From contig JAOVFP010000008.1 in the NCBI GenBank assembly GCA_025738555.1, positions 1,550,001-1,614,000 on the forward strand: a stretch of DNA of 64,000 bases, read 5' to 3'. Every line of letters begins with the position of its first letter. Positions within the stretch are counted from its first letter, which is position 1. The stretch comes from Cyathus striatus (taxonomy: Eukaryota; Basidiomycota; Agaricomycetes; Agaricales; Nidulariaceae). Shown here piece after piece: positions 44,690 through 57,093 of the stretch. Below the pieces are notes generated by a model, which saw only the letters and a program-made list of their open reading frames with translations, did no database searches and was not told the DNA's origin. The translations under genes were made by a program, and so were the position numbers.

Positions 44690-47600
44690 CTATTTCTTTA
44701 ACTTTAAAAACCTCCCTACAATTTTTTCAAATATATTCTTCTTCTTGGTGACTGTAATAAATTCCTGTTGATCAGGACTTAGAGATATAATTACTACTCT
44801 TCCTGACTTTGTCCCAATCACAACTGTAATACCATTCAATGCTACTGCATATAAATATGTAGGCCTAAAAGAATGAGGAAGCCAAAATAATCTTGTCCCT
44901 GCTTTTACCATCCAATTATCAATTACTAGATTCAAATTAGTAATTGATAAATTATTAAAGGGATCAAGCTCAGTGAATGTTGAGATGGAAAAAACTTTTT
45001 TGTTATTGACAACAATGCATTTTTGACCAATATTAAACCAGACCAATTCTACACTATCATTTAGATACCAAACATGTACACAATTGCCATTTTGAACACT
45101 CCACAGTCTGACTGTCTTGTCATTTGAGCCAGATACAATAGTTGTCCCATACTTTGATATGGCAACTGAACTGACACTGTCTGAATGGCCTTTTAGCTCA
45201 TTGAGAAGTTTTCCACTATGTGAGTTCCACACTCTGACTGTCTTGTCATCTGAGCCAGAAACAATAGTTGTCTTATACCATGATATGGCAACTGAGTTGA
45301 CCCAGTCTGAGTGGCCTTCTAGCTTATGGAGAAGTTCTCTACTATGTGAATTCCACACTCTGACTGTCTTGTCTCTTGAGCCAGAAACAATAGTTGTCCC
45401 ATCCTGTGAGATGGCAACTGAGCTGACACTGTCTGAATGGCCTATTAGCTCATTGAGGACATTCCCACCTTGTGGATTCCAAATTCTGACTGTCCCATCA
45501 TCTGAGCCAGAAACAATAGTTGTCCCATCATGTGAGATGGCAACTAAGTTGATCCAGTTTGAATGGCCATTAAGCACTCTGAAAAGTTTTCCACTATGTG
45601 AATTCCACAGTCTGACTGTCTTGTCATATGAGCCAGAAACAATAGTTTTCCCATCTTGTGAGATGGCAACTGATCTGACCAAGTCTGAATGGCCTATTAG
45701 CTTATTGAGAACTTTCCCACCTTGTGAATTCCACACTCTGACTGTCTTGTCTCTTGAGCCAGAAACAATAGTTGTCCCATCCTGTGAGATGGCAACTGAT
45801 CTGACCAAGTCTGAATGGCCTATTAGCTCATTGAGAAGTTTTCCACTATGTGAACTCCACAGTCTGACTGTCTTGTCACCTGAGCCAGAAACAATAGTTG
45901 TCCCATCCTGTGAGATGGCAACTGATGTGACCAAGTCTGAATGGCCTCTTAGCACATTGCAAAGTTTTCCACTATATGAATTCCACACTCTGACTGTCTT
46001 GTCATGTGAGCCAGAAACAATAGTTGACCCATCCTGTGAGATGGCAACTGAGTTGATCCAGTTTGAATGGCCTTCTAGCTCATTGAGAAGTTTTCCACTA
46101 TGTGAACTCCACACTCTGACTGTCTTGTCTCTTGAACCAGAAACAATAGTTGACCCATTCTGTGAGATGGCAACTGATGCAACCTTATCTGAATGGCCTA
46201 TTAGCTCATTGAGAAGTTTTCCACTATGTGAATTCCACACTCTGACTGTCTTGTCCCATGAGCCAGAAACAATAGTTGACCTATCCTGTGAGATGGCAAC
46301 TGATCTGACCCAGTTTGAATGGCCTTTTAGCTCATTGAGAAGTGTTCCACTATGTGAATTCCACACTCTGACTGTCTTATCACCTGAGCCAGAAACAATA
46401 GTTGTCCCATCCTGTGAGATGGCAACTGACCAGACTGAGTCTGAATGGCCTTTTAGCTCATTGAGAAGTTTTCCACTATGTGAATTCCACACTCTGACTG
46501 TCTTGTCACCTGAGCCAGAAACAATAGTTGTCTCATCCTGTGAGATGGAAACTGATATGACCAAGTCTGAATGACCTTCAAGAACCTGTACACATGGATT
46601 CCAGTACCGGTCATATCCTTGAATAACTTTTACTGTCTTTAATTGATCTTGATACATTTTATACAACAAAGTTTCTTGTGGAGTGAATAAAAGTGCAGAT
46701 TGGTAAATTTGCAATGCATAGTCCTTAATTAACTTATAGTTATGCAGAATAAAGCTCTCAGCATCATTCACCAGCTCCAAACATTGGGATGAAAAATTAA
46801 ACTAATTCACTTCATTAGAAAAAAAAACATTTATTGAAAATTTATACACACTGGCAGATTTTTCATGAGTCTTATTCCTTCTAGTGCTCTTGGTAATTGA
46901 TCATAGAGTGATATAACTTCAAGCCACTGCAATAAATACTTTGATATCAAAGTTGTTGCCAGCTGATTTATATTTTCATCTATTAATCCTTCTTGAATGT
47001 GGAAAATCCAATATGTAGCTGCATAATCAATTCCATCTGTCATTGTATTAGGAATAGATATATTCTCATTTGCAGTTGACATGTCCTTAACATTGCAAAT
47101 ATTTACTTTGATGGTACTGATAAGAGTTTGCAAACAATATGTTGCAATATGTGTGTGATATTTTTTTGTGTCAATGTAAAATCTTGAACATCTTTCTGAA
47201 TTTGTAAGAAAATCATGAAATGATAAATGAAATGCATGAATTGGAAGATTTGAATTAAATGGTGGCACCAGTAGTACTGCTTTTAGATTCTGAAGGATTT
47301 TATAGATATTATATTCATTATGAGCCAGTCTCAGAATTTGTAGTATTCCTTGAATAGTCAAGCTATTATATCCTAATATAATAATTGCCACAATATTTTG
47401 AAATACATCTTCTTTCCAGTATGATGATTGAGAAGCCAGTAAAAGTATTTTCATATACATGTAATCAAGTGATCCATATGCATCTATTTCATTTAATTTA
47501 GCATATCTATTCTCAAGAATCATTCTTAGTTTGTCCTGTGCTCCAATTCCAAGGCCATCATTAATAAATCTCATGGCTGTAGTTGCTGCAATAAATAATC

Positions 47601-48734
47601 CAGAACACATTTCAATCAATTCACTCATTTCATTTGGCTTTGGCCATGGTTTCTCAATGGGCATTTCATTAATCTCTTGTTCTATGTATAACCTGATATC
47701 AGCATTGACCTGTTCTGTTTCAATCTCATGCAAAACAAATGGATTTGTTAAGGAATTCACTGTTTTAGTTTGGAATATGTATTCAAGAGATGCCTCAGGT
47801 CTACTGGTAGCAAAGAATTTAATTGGAAAGGTGCACTCACTGAGATTGTGAGCTAAAACCTTAATAATATGTGCCTGCATGTCTTGCTGGCATTCATCCA
47901 GTGCATCAAGAACAATCACTGTTGTAATATTTTGTAAATCATTTTTTATATCTATAATTGGTTTCAATATCAACTTCTCCAACTGAATTGTAAAGGTTGA
48001 GTGCAGAATTGAAATGTCAGTTCCAACTTCTTCCAATATCTTTTTTTTCAATGGTGGAAGTTGTTTTCCAAGCTGATATGCCAGAGTTTTAACAACATTT
48101 GTAGACTCAGTCCTATCTTTGTGATCCCTAGAGAAGAAAAAGGAGGCTCCATTCTCATGGTATTTATGAGCTACACTATGTGCCACAGTAGATTTTCCTG
48201 TTCCTGCAAGTCCAGAAAGCCAGTAGATTGATGCTTTATCAGTTGATGCAATCCAATTATCAATTTCTTGCAACAAATCCACTCGAGTACCAGTGGTGCA
48301 TCCAGTAGCTTTTTCTCTTTCAGTTGAGTTATAAGCAGCACCAAAGATTGGGTTCAATTTCTCTGCTAGCAAATCATTTTGTTCCTTGGACATGTTCTGA
48401 TAAATATTTGTGATTGAAGAAGCACTGTTAATTATTGTATCATTTATGTTGATATTTCCAGTAGCTCCTGTGAGTACTTGAGGCCCTGTAATATTTTTAA
48501 CTGTACTCTCATGCTATATGATAATATAAGTCCAATATCTAGTAACAAAACAACTTAAGCTGGGCTTACACTTGTAATATAAGTTGTCTGTGGTGCACGA
48601 GACAACATAGGACTTGTTACTTCAGTGTCTAATTGAAGGGAATGATCCCCTGCTTGTGCATCAGAAGGTGGACCATAATTACCTTCGGCATCAAGCAAGT
48701 AAGAGTTGCCGGAATTCTCGAGTGATTGAGACAT
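44690..48734 (-). CDS. NACHT-WD40 NLR-like protein, apparently intact, three exons
   Basis: Exons: 48,734-48,570, 48,513-46,852 and 46,801-44,690 (introns of 56 and 50 bp, both phase 0; GTAAGC...ATATAG and GTGTGT...TTAG), giving about 1,312 codons ending TAG. Residues 1-95 are a short N-terminal region with an Asn/Ile/Thr-rich motif (about 65-95, TGATGNININDTIIN). NACHT follows: Walker A GLAGTGKST at 156-164, Walker B VLDALDE at 256-262, then TSRPEASLE. A helical region and a linker (QSALLFTPQETLLY) lead to 12 WD40 repeats of 42 residues (about 681-1,185) that are nearly identical, then a ~127-residue C-terminal domain. Fungal NACHT-WD40 proteins (HET-E/HET-D type) act in non-self recognition and cell death, with the repeats as sensor; that role is inferred here. 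The gene is CG-poor but uninterrupted, and its start lies at the edge of CG-normal DNA. Confidence 0.9.
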
Positions 48735-51700
48735 TGTAGTTCGTTTGTGTGGGTTGTGTTACTTGTGTATGAATGGAGGGGGAAGGTGTCTTATTGTATA
48801 ACGACCCATATATATATCGATTGTAAATACATGCTGTGTGCGCGCGTCAATCCAAAATTAGTGAGATGCTGTTCAATTTTAGCTTCGTTGTGGTCAGCTG
48901 GTGGTTTTCACACTGAAACGTACCTATTGAGAGATAGTTCCGAGTGAAACGAGGCTCAATATCCTCACGCTCACAAAGAAGCAGTGCTAAAGATAGATCT
49001 ACTCACACAGGCTGTCTTTCTGCGGGCTTACCGGCTCTCGATATGTACTTACTAGATTTCAGTGTTGCCGAAACCTCCGACTGGCGAGTCCGACTCAACC
49101 TGATTTCTGATACAATAATGTTTTTATGACCAATTATGTGCAGCAACTCTGTGCACCGAACTTAGCCCGAACTTTGTCCATACTGAATTCGACGGAATAC
49201 GGAATTTCGGCTTTTCCCGGATGCCCGACGCCCTGGACCCCGCGTGCTCTCCTTCCTACCCACCTGTTTTTTCACCACAAAGTGCTTCGCCAGCCAACTT
49301 ACGCACCATATTACGCTCCTGGCAATCAACCTAAGTACTTGAACTCGAAATTCCAATATTCATCGAACCCGCGGACCCCCCGTCGCGAAATGGAGGGAGT
49401 ACTACTACTCGCGTCCACTGGGGCTGTAGTTATGAGTTCGTCTCGATGACATCCGTCGAGCCCGTCGCGGGCTGCTCACATTAGGCGTGTCATTCCAAGA
49501 CGCACACGCAAGGAAGAGGCTGGAGGTGTATGTCCTTGCTTTTCCCCCGGTTTCCGTTCTTGTCGCAACTCCCTCCCTCCCCTCCCTCTCCTTTCGTCCT
49601 TTTGTCTCTTCGCCCTCTTCCCCCCTTCTCTTTTTCTTTATCCCCTCCACCTACCTCTATCTTCTTCTCTTCTTTACTACTAACTCAAGCTAATCTTGTG
49701 TATCCACAGTAACTTAACAAGAGCCGCTCGCACACGCATTCATATCCAGCCCAAATAGGAGAGGCCCAGCACCATACATCCATCCTGCGCGCAATACGAT
49801 ATAGTGTGCGTTGTATTCCGGTGAAATGGGGAGTGGGAGGAGTGGTGTCGCATGCTTCCCTGGTGAAGTCGGTAGGGGATGCCTGCCGAAGATGCGCTGG
49901 GATACTGGGCGATTTTGGGTACGCAAAGAAATCCCTTACTTACCCCCAACTATCCTGCCTCTCCGAGCCCCCCCTCTTTGCCTTCCCTCCTCCTTCTCTC
50001 TTCCTCCAGACTGTACTAATGCCATCTCCATCAACGACCGTAGATAGTGATCATTCAATCGCGCACGCACATCGGCTCCCAGCAACTCTTTGCCTACAAT
50101 CTTCGTCATCGTCCTCTTCCTACTCTCTATTCTCCCATTCATCTCCTACATCCAAGACCACAGGGGGCAAGAACGACCACGTCACCCCACACGCCTACAT
50201 TGTCATATCCACCCCCACCTAAGCCCAATGTCTCGTCCGCTCATACCTCCCGGCAACCTCTTTCGACTCGCTACCTTATGCAACATTCTAGCTGGCACCG
50301 TCGTAGGCGCCTTCACCGGGCCTGAGAATCCCCAAATCGGAGACCCGATCCGCATCGGTTTTGAGTCGGAGCGTTAGCACTCAACGTGGAGTGCCAGTGT
50401 TCATAGACATCTGGTGGCTGAATCGATCCGAAGGACCGGACAACAATCAGCGGAGGGCTTGTGAGGTTGATGCGTCGTACTACGGGTGGCATCCCGTGGG
50501 ATATAAGCATGTGTTTAGGACAGCTGAAGAGAAGGGCACGGTGTCAGCGAGGGATGACGATGAAGACTAAGTACCTGAAGACTTCGAGCACCATTTGCAA
50601 GGGCTTCACTTTTACTTCAAAAAGTCAACTTTTGATACACTACCGTGCCACGTCGAGGAATTCAAATTCATGCAAACAGTTATCATAGCGCCCCTCGAAG
50701 TCTCGCCGGGTCGAGATTCGAAGATGGTTGATGAGGCAGGTTTCTTCATTTCGTTACTTACTACTGTTGCTAGATGTTCTGATCATGCTCGCAGCCATAT
50801 GTTTGTCCATTCGCGTTCAATCATTACGAAGTAAGATATCATGCCTTCAACTGTACACGACAGCGTCTCCCCGTCTTTATCGTACTCCGTGCCGTGCACC
50901 ACGGAGGGACTAGCTCTGGGACCCTTTATCCCGTAGGATTCTGCTTCAACCACCACCACAGCATTCCTCATACACGCATTGAGGGAAAGTACGTTAACGA
51001 TTGATGAGGTACGTACTCTCCTTTCGAGATGTGCGGTTTTGCCTGCATTCTTATCTTGCAGATAGATAAACTCGAATACAGATACCCTATCTTCAGCCTT
51101 ACATCGTGGCCCCTCCCTCTCTCCTACTCCGTGAAGTTCTTCCCGGGGACCATCAACTTTTGGATCTTCTCCTGTCATCACCCTCTATGTTCCTGTTCCT
51201 TCGACTTCAGCACATACGCATACTGCGCCCCTCCCGCTCCCTTTCGCGCTATGGCTTTGCCAAGGAGGCATATTGACAGCCTCTCACGGCACAATACATC
51301 CCCATGCGTCCCTCGTTGGCACTATAGTGCACTGTGGGGGTCTAGATGACGAAGTGGGATATTGTAAAGTAAGCTACTATGAGCTTGGTTGTCGCTCCAA
51401 GTTATCTCCGGATGCGACTTCATCCCCGGGCTGGGGCTTCATGCCGATCAGCCTCGACATCGTAGCCGGTACGCTTCAGGGCTGGAAGGTAGTTGGAGAC
51501 GAGACAACGGTTGAATTGGGATGGAGGGTAGGATCTCAATGATTATGGCGAGAACTCGAAGTCTTATATGAGAGGTTCTTGCTAATAGGTCTCTCATAGG
51601 CTTCTTCACGCTGCATGATCAGCATAATATTCTTGTACACAAGACTTACGAGGGTCCACGACTTAATGCCACGATGTATTGGGGAAGTACGTTAGGGTGG

Positions 51701-52400
51701 GAGGAAGGTTGCAGATGCTGGAACCTTGTTAAATGTCTTGTCGTGTTTTGCCATGTATGTTATACTTACTTGACAATGCGCGTATGGTGTTGTTGGTACC
51801 TTCAAAGAGAGAGCACATAGTAGTAAAATACAACTCACTTTACGATGGAAAAAGAACTTCGCTGCAGATATAGCGACAAGAGCACGAGGAATACAAGGAT
51901 ACCTATACCTTAACTTACGACAAGGAGGGTTTATCAAGAACAATTTTATTGTCGCTAATGAAGAGTATCATGCGAACGCACACGCTCCCCCAAGCCCAAT
52001 GTCCTAATCCATGTACTGACACAATCAATCCCCTCTACGAATCGTAGATAGCCCTAGCCGATAGAGCTTATAACAACGATGTAGTGTGCTTACACCGCGT
52101 TAAGAGGGCGAAGAGGAGTTTGATAATATGAAATAGGATGTAGGACTTGGAAGATGCCCGCGTGAAGTAGACGTAGCACCGGTGCAACCAAATCTAATTC
52201 CCAAGCGAATGCTTAGAAGTCTCCTCCAATATTATCCTCGTAATCATCTTTGAGGCCTTCTCTACCAGCCTTCAGCTCCATCCTCTACGGCTCCGTCTCC
52301 CAAACGTCTTCTCAATATAGTACGACCCCCTATGCCTCTCCAGCACCTCACCGCCACCCTCGTCTCTGCCATCACCGGCCCTCAGAACCCACAAAACGGC
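48735..52400. other. CG-normal region with decayed coding-like segments
   Basis: From about 48.7 kb CG dinucleotides become common. A CT-rich stretch (49,565-49,700) resembles a fungal promoter. Coding-like patches on the plus strand include 50,225-50,370 (GTVVGAFTGPENPQIGDP), 50,370-50,570, and 51,290-51,540 (GWGFMPISLDIVAGTLQGWKVVGDETTVELGW). A related phrase (VSAITGPQNPQNGDYDLSSW) occurs at 52,345-52,430. No complete gene can be assembled by eye and I do not recognise the family. Confidence 0.3.
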
Positions 52401-52619
52401 GACTACGATTTGAGCTCGTGGCACAGATAGCTACATGTCCCCTTGGCGGGTCGAACTAGAAGTGGTGTAGGGGTGTTTAGAAGCTGCGTACTCGATAAAG
52501 AGAAAACTTGTATGCGGATGAGTAGAGTGTGAGGGTGATGCGACGTAGGGCAAGGAGACGAAGTATCATTGTGCAGTTGGAGACAACTGGAGTGTGGGTG
52601 ACCGGCACGTTGGATGGAG

Positions 52620-53770
52620 TTGGAGCTAGAGAGTGCGAAGCTGCGTATGGTGACTGGTAGAATTGGGTGCTGGTCCCCAACCATACACCGGTACCCCACC
52701 TCGCCTTACATAGTACCACCCCCACAATTCATACATATGCCCTCAAATCACTCCCTGTATCGAACATGCAACATCTAGCTCCCTAATATCCTCTTAACAG
52801 CCACTAAGACTGCCGTGCGCTCGAATAAAAGCCTTCAATTTGGCGATCCTGAAGCCCGGTGATGGTGGAGACAATAATTGCGGTAGAAGCGTTGGAGACG
52901 TATCATATGACTATGTCATACGAGACTCTAGTGAGATAGGTAGCCGAAGCCTAGGTGCGCGTATTGGTAGAAGGAACGAGGACGTCGGCCTTTAGTTGAC
53001 CTCATTCATCTTTCTCGTGTGTTAATGAGGAAGTGAGTAAACCTGGAGAGAGGGGGAGGGTGATAAAGGGGAAAAACCCAAAAGCTCGCTTCTATCCAGT
53101 GGTGCGTTGCATAGAGAAGCAGAGAGAGTATGGAAGACGTAGTATACGATCTAACAGCGTCTCTTTCTCCGCATTCGACGTGAGCGAATGAATGAAAGTA
53201 CGACTATGAGTTTGGTCATAACTTCAGATATCGTCACCGTACGTGTGAAGAAAACGTACCATATCGACCATCATCGGATCTCCGAGCCTTTCCCTGAACC
53301 GAGCATGTTTTCGATGCACGTCGTGATACCTGTAGGCGAGAAGCCCATGACAGTACGCGATGCATCCGTGATTAACTCCTTGGTCCACAACCAAAGTCTC
53401 ATTGATGTCCTCCTCGTAACGCTTTTCGCAATCTTCGTCGACGTTATCCATATCGCACTACCCCGTTCCTACCACCTCCCTTACTCCTGTTTCCCAACTG
53501 CATACCCACACTCAATCTCCTCCTCACGTCGTATCCATCACAAGCCCTCCAAAAATTCACGTATAGCTCGCTAAGCCGAGTGCCCGTACGCAGCCAGCAC
53601 ACCCTCACACCCTGCTGAGCTACTACAAAAGCGATCTGGGCACTCGGGTCAACGTAGTTCTGGGCTCCAATTCGAGGATTCTGAAAGCCTAGCGATGGTG
53701 GAGACGATGATGGGCGTTGGGATGTTGGAGATGTACAGTGTCTCGTAGAGGTCGATGGGTGTTGGTAATG
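52620..53770. repeat. Diverged tandem unit A1 (about 1.13-1.19 kb)
   Basis: Landmarks shared with the next unit, in the same order and spacing: GGTAGAATTGGGTG near 52,656, ATTTGGCGATCCTGAAGCC near 52,840, AACCCAAAAGCTCGCTT near 53,077, GTACCATATCGACCATC near 53,256, CGTCGTGATACCTGTAGGCGAGAAG near 53,318 and TATCGCACTACCCC near 53,450. Minus-strand coding-like phrases (GYRCMVGDQHPILP, IIVSTI, and a recurring GTACGT...CATAG intron-like pattern) suggest each unit was a gene copy. Frames are broken. Confidence 0.65.
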
Positions 53771-54965
53771 ACGTGAGTATGGTGGCTGGTAGAATTGGGT
53801 GTTGGTCCCCAACCGCACACCGATACCCCGCCTCGCCTAACGTAGTATCACCCCCACACTTCGTCCATACACTCTCAAATCGCTCTCTGTGTCGAAAATG
53901 CAACACCTAGCTTTCCAGCAAAACACCCCAATATGCTCTGAACAGCCACGAAGACATGGCGTGCGCTCGAATCGAAGCTTATAATTTGACGATTCTGAAG
54001 CCTGGTAGTGGCGTAGACAACAGTGGAAATGGGTGTGCTAGAGATTTATGGTGTCCGATGAGACCTCTAATGGGATAGGTAGCCGAAGTCCTAGGCGTGC
54101 GTAGTGGTAAGAGGAACGATTGCCCTACTGATGTTCCTCGAGGCTTAACAAAAAAGTGGGTGAAGATGAACAGACGGAGTATGATAACAGGGAAGAACCC
54201 GAAAGCTCGCTTTCGTTCGGTGGTGCGTTGCGTGGAGAAGGAAGTTAAGGGAAGATGCCATGTATGGTCGATGGAGAACTCTGAAGCTTTTGCACCGTAT
54301 TCGACGTAAACGAATGGACGAAGGTATGACTATGAGTATGGTCAGAACTTTCAGATAGTCATCATACGTATATAATAGCACGTACCATATCGACCACCAT
54401 CCCACCTGTGAACCATTTCCCGCAGCCCAGTATGTTTTCGGGGTACGTCGTGATACCTGTAGGCGAGAAGTCTAGGGCTGTACGGGATACACCCGAGACA
54501 GATTCCTTAGAGCACAAGCTGCCCTCGTAATCGATTTCGCAATCTTTGTCCACATCGCACTACCCCATTCCCAGCATCTCCCTGACCCAAGCCACCCAAC
54601 CATACACTCGCACCCATTCCCCTCCCTACGTCTTATCAACCCCGCACCTTCCACGATGTCACTGCGGCATATCGCTCGCTAACTGGAGTACTCGTACGCA
54701 GCTCCCATAGTTGATAAATACCATAAACGACGCCGAGCAACTACAAAAGTGATCTCGGAGCTCAGGTCAACGTCGTTCTGGGCGCTGTTTCGAGGATTCT
54801 GAAAGCCCAGTGACAGTGGAGGGGTGGAGATGACGGCGGGACTAGGGATGTTGGAGATGCACAGCGTGTCTTGGAAGAGTGTTAGGAGACCTGGGTAGAC
54901 AGATCTGTCCGTAGGCGAGGGTGGGGGAGGAAGGGTGGATGGGCTTTGGTAGTGACGTGGCAGTC
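53771..54965. repeat. Diverged tandem unit A2
   Basis: Landmarks as in A1: GGTAGAATTGGGTG near 53,785, ATTTGACGATTCTGAAGCC near 53,984, AACCCGAAAGCTCGCTT near 54,196, GTACCATATCGACCACC near 54,382, CGTCGTGATACCTGTAGGCGAGAAG near 54,448 and CATCGCACTACCCC near 54,553. Minus-strand phrase GYRCAVGDQHPILPATI parallels A1. Confidence 0.65.
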
Positions 54966-56150
54966 ATTTGTATTTCCAGAGAGTACTGCGAGTGTGGACC
55001 ATAGGGACATTGGGGGTTATGAAGGAGACGAAGAGGGAGAGTGTGGTGGGAGGGAAGTCACCCAGCGCTGGCGTTCATCCGCGGTACATTGCGTGGAGTA
55101 GGTGGGATATGGTATTACGAGGGGGCAGGGCTCGACGTGCACGAATATACGAGTGTATTACTATCGCAAGGTCGGTACTTCCAACACTACCATGTACTGC
55201 AGTGAAACATACCTCAGGTTGAACATAGAACACTTCATCGATTCGTCCCTTGCCGTAATCCACCACATAAAGTCTTTGCGATGCGAAGGCGAGCTTACGA
55301 CCCACATGTCTTGGGAAGCGTACTAGGATGATGGGGAGCCTAGCTTGCCATGTATTGATACGATGTTCACCCATCCTCTGGTCCTAGTCAACATACGCCT
55401 TCAAACACAAAAGACGAGATGGCACGTACCACGATCCCTCAAAACATTCACCCTCCATACGCATCCTCCAAAAACACCTTCAGCAAGCACATCGCTCCAG
55501 AGCCTAGCGCTTTGTAGTACACTTCTATTGCTAGTGTAAACGAACGCGTCCTTCGCTTTGTTTGGGAGCGGGACCGTATGGTAGCTATGCTTGGAGTACG
55601 AGGGGACAGATCGGAGCATGCAGAATGAGTTCAGAGGGTAACCAGAGTCGGTTGAATTAGGCCAGACTTCATATTGGAGGGCGTCCCCGCCATTTCACCC
55701 CCGCCCTATGCCGACAGCGAGAATGCTTAGAAGGGGGAGGTTTGAGAGCAGTTGTAGGATGAGCAGGTCGTCCTGGAACGGGTTGGCTTGAGTTGGACTA
55801 TTAGTCACAAAGTCAGATCTTCAAGGTGTAGCTAATGGCCAGTGTGACATGCAGAGTTGTTGTTCACGAAGGTAAGAAGTACATACCATAGCGGATGGTG
55901 TCAACGCATAGAGAGTCGAAGCGACGAAGAAGCAAGTCGAATCAAGCGTGTGATTCATCGACAACATTGATACAAAATTCTCAGGACCACGGCGATGAGC
56001 GGCGATTATATACATGGTTCGAACTCCGCACTCGCCCAGTTTAAGATAAGGGATCGCCCACAAATAGCCCCGCCATTACCTGCAATCGATCAACATCAAC
56101 GAATTACTAACTTCAACTTGCACAAGGAAGGCGCCTAACTAGCATGTTCT
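54966..56150 (-). other. Partial third unit and a possible first exon of an unknown gene
   Basis: 54,966-55,400 repeats part of the A1/A2 landmark order (GAAGTCACCCAGCGCTGGCG...GCGTTGCGTGGAG-like text) in more diverged form. On the minus strand 55,888-56,063 reads MWAIPYLKLGECGVRTMYII...FFVASTLYALTPSAM, ending at a good GTATGT donor, and 55,213-55,340 reads LAFASQRLYVVDYGKGRIDEVFYV before another GTATGT. These look like exons of a decayed or spliced gene that I do not recognise. Confidence 0.3.
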
Positions 56151-56181
56151 CCAAGTGATTCGAACCGTGATGTGAAGGATC

Positions 56182-56248
56182 CCACAATCTCGTGATAATC
56201 GTACCGAACCATACGGTATGGTTGGGTACGATTATCACGAGATTGTGG
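56182..56248. repeat. 67-bp near-perfect palindrome
   Basis: Perfect 24-bp arms (56,182-56,205 and 56,225-56,248; CCACAATCTCGTGATAATCG...) enclose a second 8-bp inverted pair, AACCATAC/GTATGGTT, around a single G. Only one position in the stem is unpaired. It could be a cruciform, the collapsed ends of a DNA transposon, or a binding site. Confidence 0.9.
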
Positions 56249-57093
56249 ATAGCGATAATTTTTAATCTATGATTAGTCATGTACTTTTGGATTATTATTT
56301 AACTTTCTTGTACTTTTGGAAATACCTGCTACATATACGTCATCTGCGTACTGGTTCTTAAGCATGCATAGATATATGGAAAGACGTGTTTGAATGGCAC
56401 GTTTGATCTTGTACATGTCTGGCATGCGCCGTATCTGTGGTCCGTGGGGAATGTTTTATTGCACGCTCTTGAACATAACTATTACATAGTACTATACGAC
56501 ATCTGTGTACATATTTTCAGGCCTGCATAGACTAATAGTAAAGCATGTTCTACTGGCAAGTCGATCTCGTAAAATTCTGGCATTGCTTGCTTCAGAGATA
56601 GCGGAATGATTCTACATACGATTTGATCAATAGGAAGTTTTCTTTAGCTATGTTCGTGGACGAGTCTTGCATTTCGGCTGTACCGTGTTCGAGCTCTTTA
56701 CTACTTGGTATTTCACGAATCATTCCGCAACGTTAAATATTGTTATTCATCATCAATCATTTATATACGAAAAGTTTCAAGCCAGCATAGACAAGTGGAA
56801 CATAGTCTTCAATTGTCACGTTGATCAGACGAGAGTCGTAGTACATGCATTCAGGCATATCATGAATACATATCATTTTTAACGTATGTTAGTACTAGTC
56901 TCGTTCTAGCTATTATATAACATCCTGTAGAAGTGCGAACACACCTTTAACAAGAATATATTCCAAGCTTCTTTCCAGTCTATTTAATACGTGCATCTAT
57001 ATGATTACAGCCCACTATATTACTACAAGCTACAAAATGCGTTCAAAACAACAAAAACAATGTTATCATGTACATATCTAAACTATTCAAAGC
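56249..57093. other. AT-rich spacer, no gene seen
   Basis: Two related phrases (TGGAAAGACGTGTTTGAATGGCACGTTTGATCTTG near 56,380 and AAGCATGTTCTACTGGCAAGTCGATCTCG near 56,540; again near 56,790-56,830) indicate a loose tandem repeat of about 160-270 bp. Confidence 0.4.

Noticed and set aside
45117..46574. 485-codon open frame on the plus strand opposite the WD40 repeats
   Set aside because: The 126-bp repeat is a multiple of three, so an antisense frame free of stops in one unit is free in all. Its translation is a repeat artefact without domain.
44900..46600. CRISPR-like regular repeats
   Set aside because: The periodicity is 126 bp of in-frame WD40 coding sequence without unique spacers, in a genome with spliceosomal introns.
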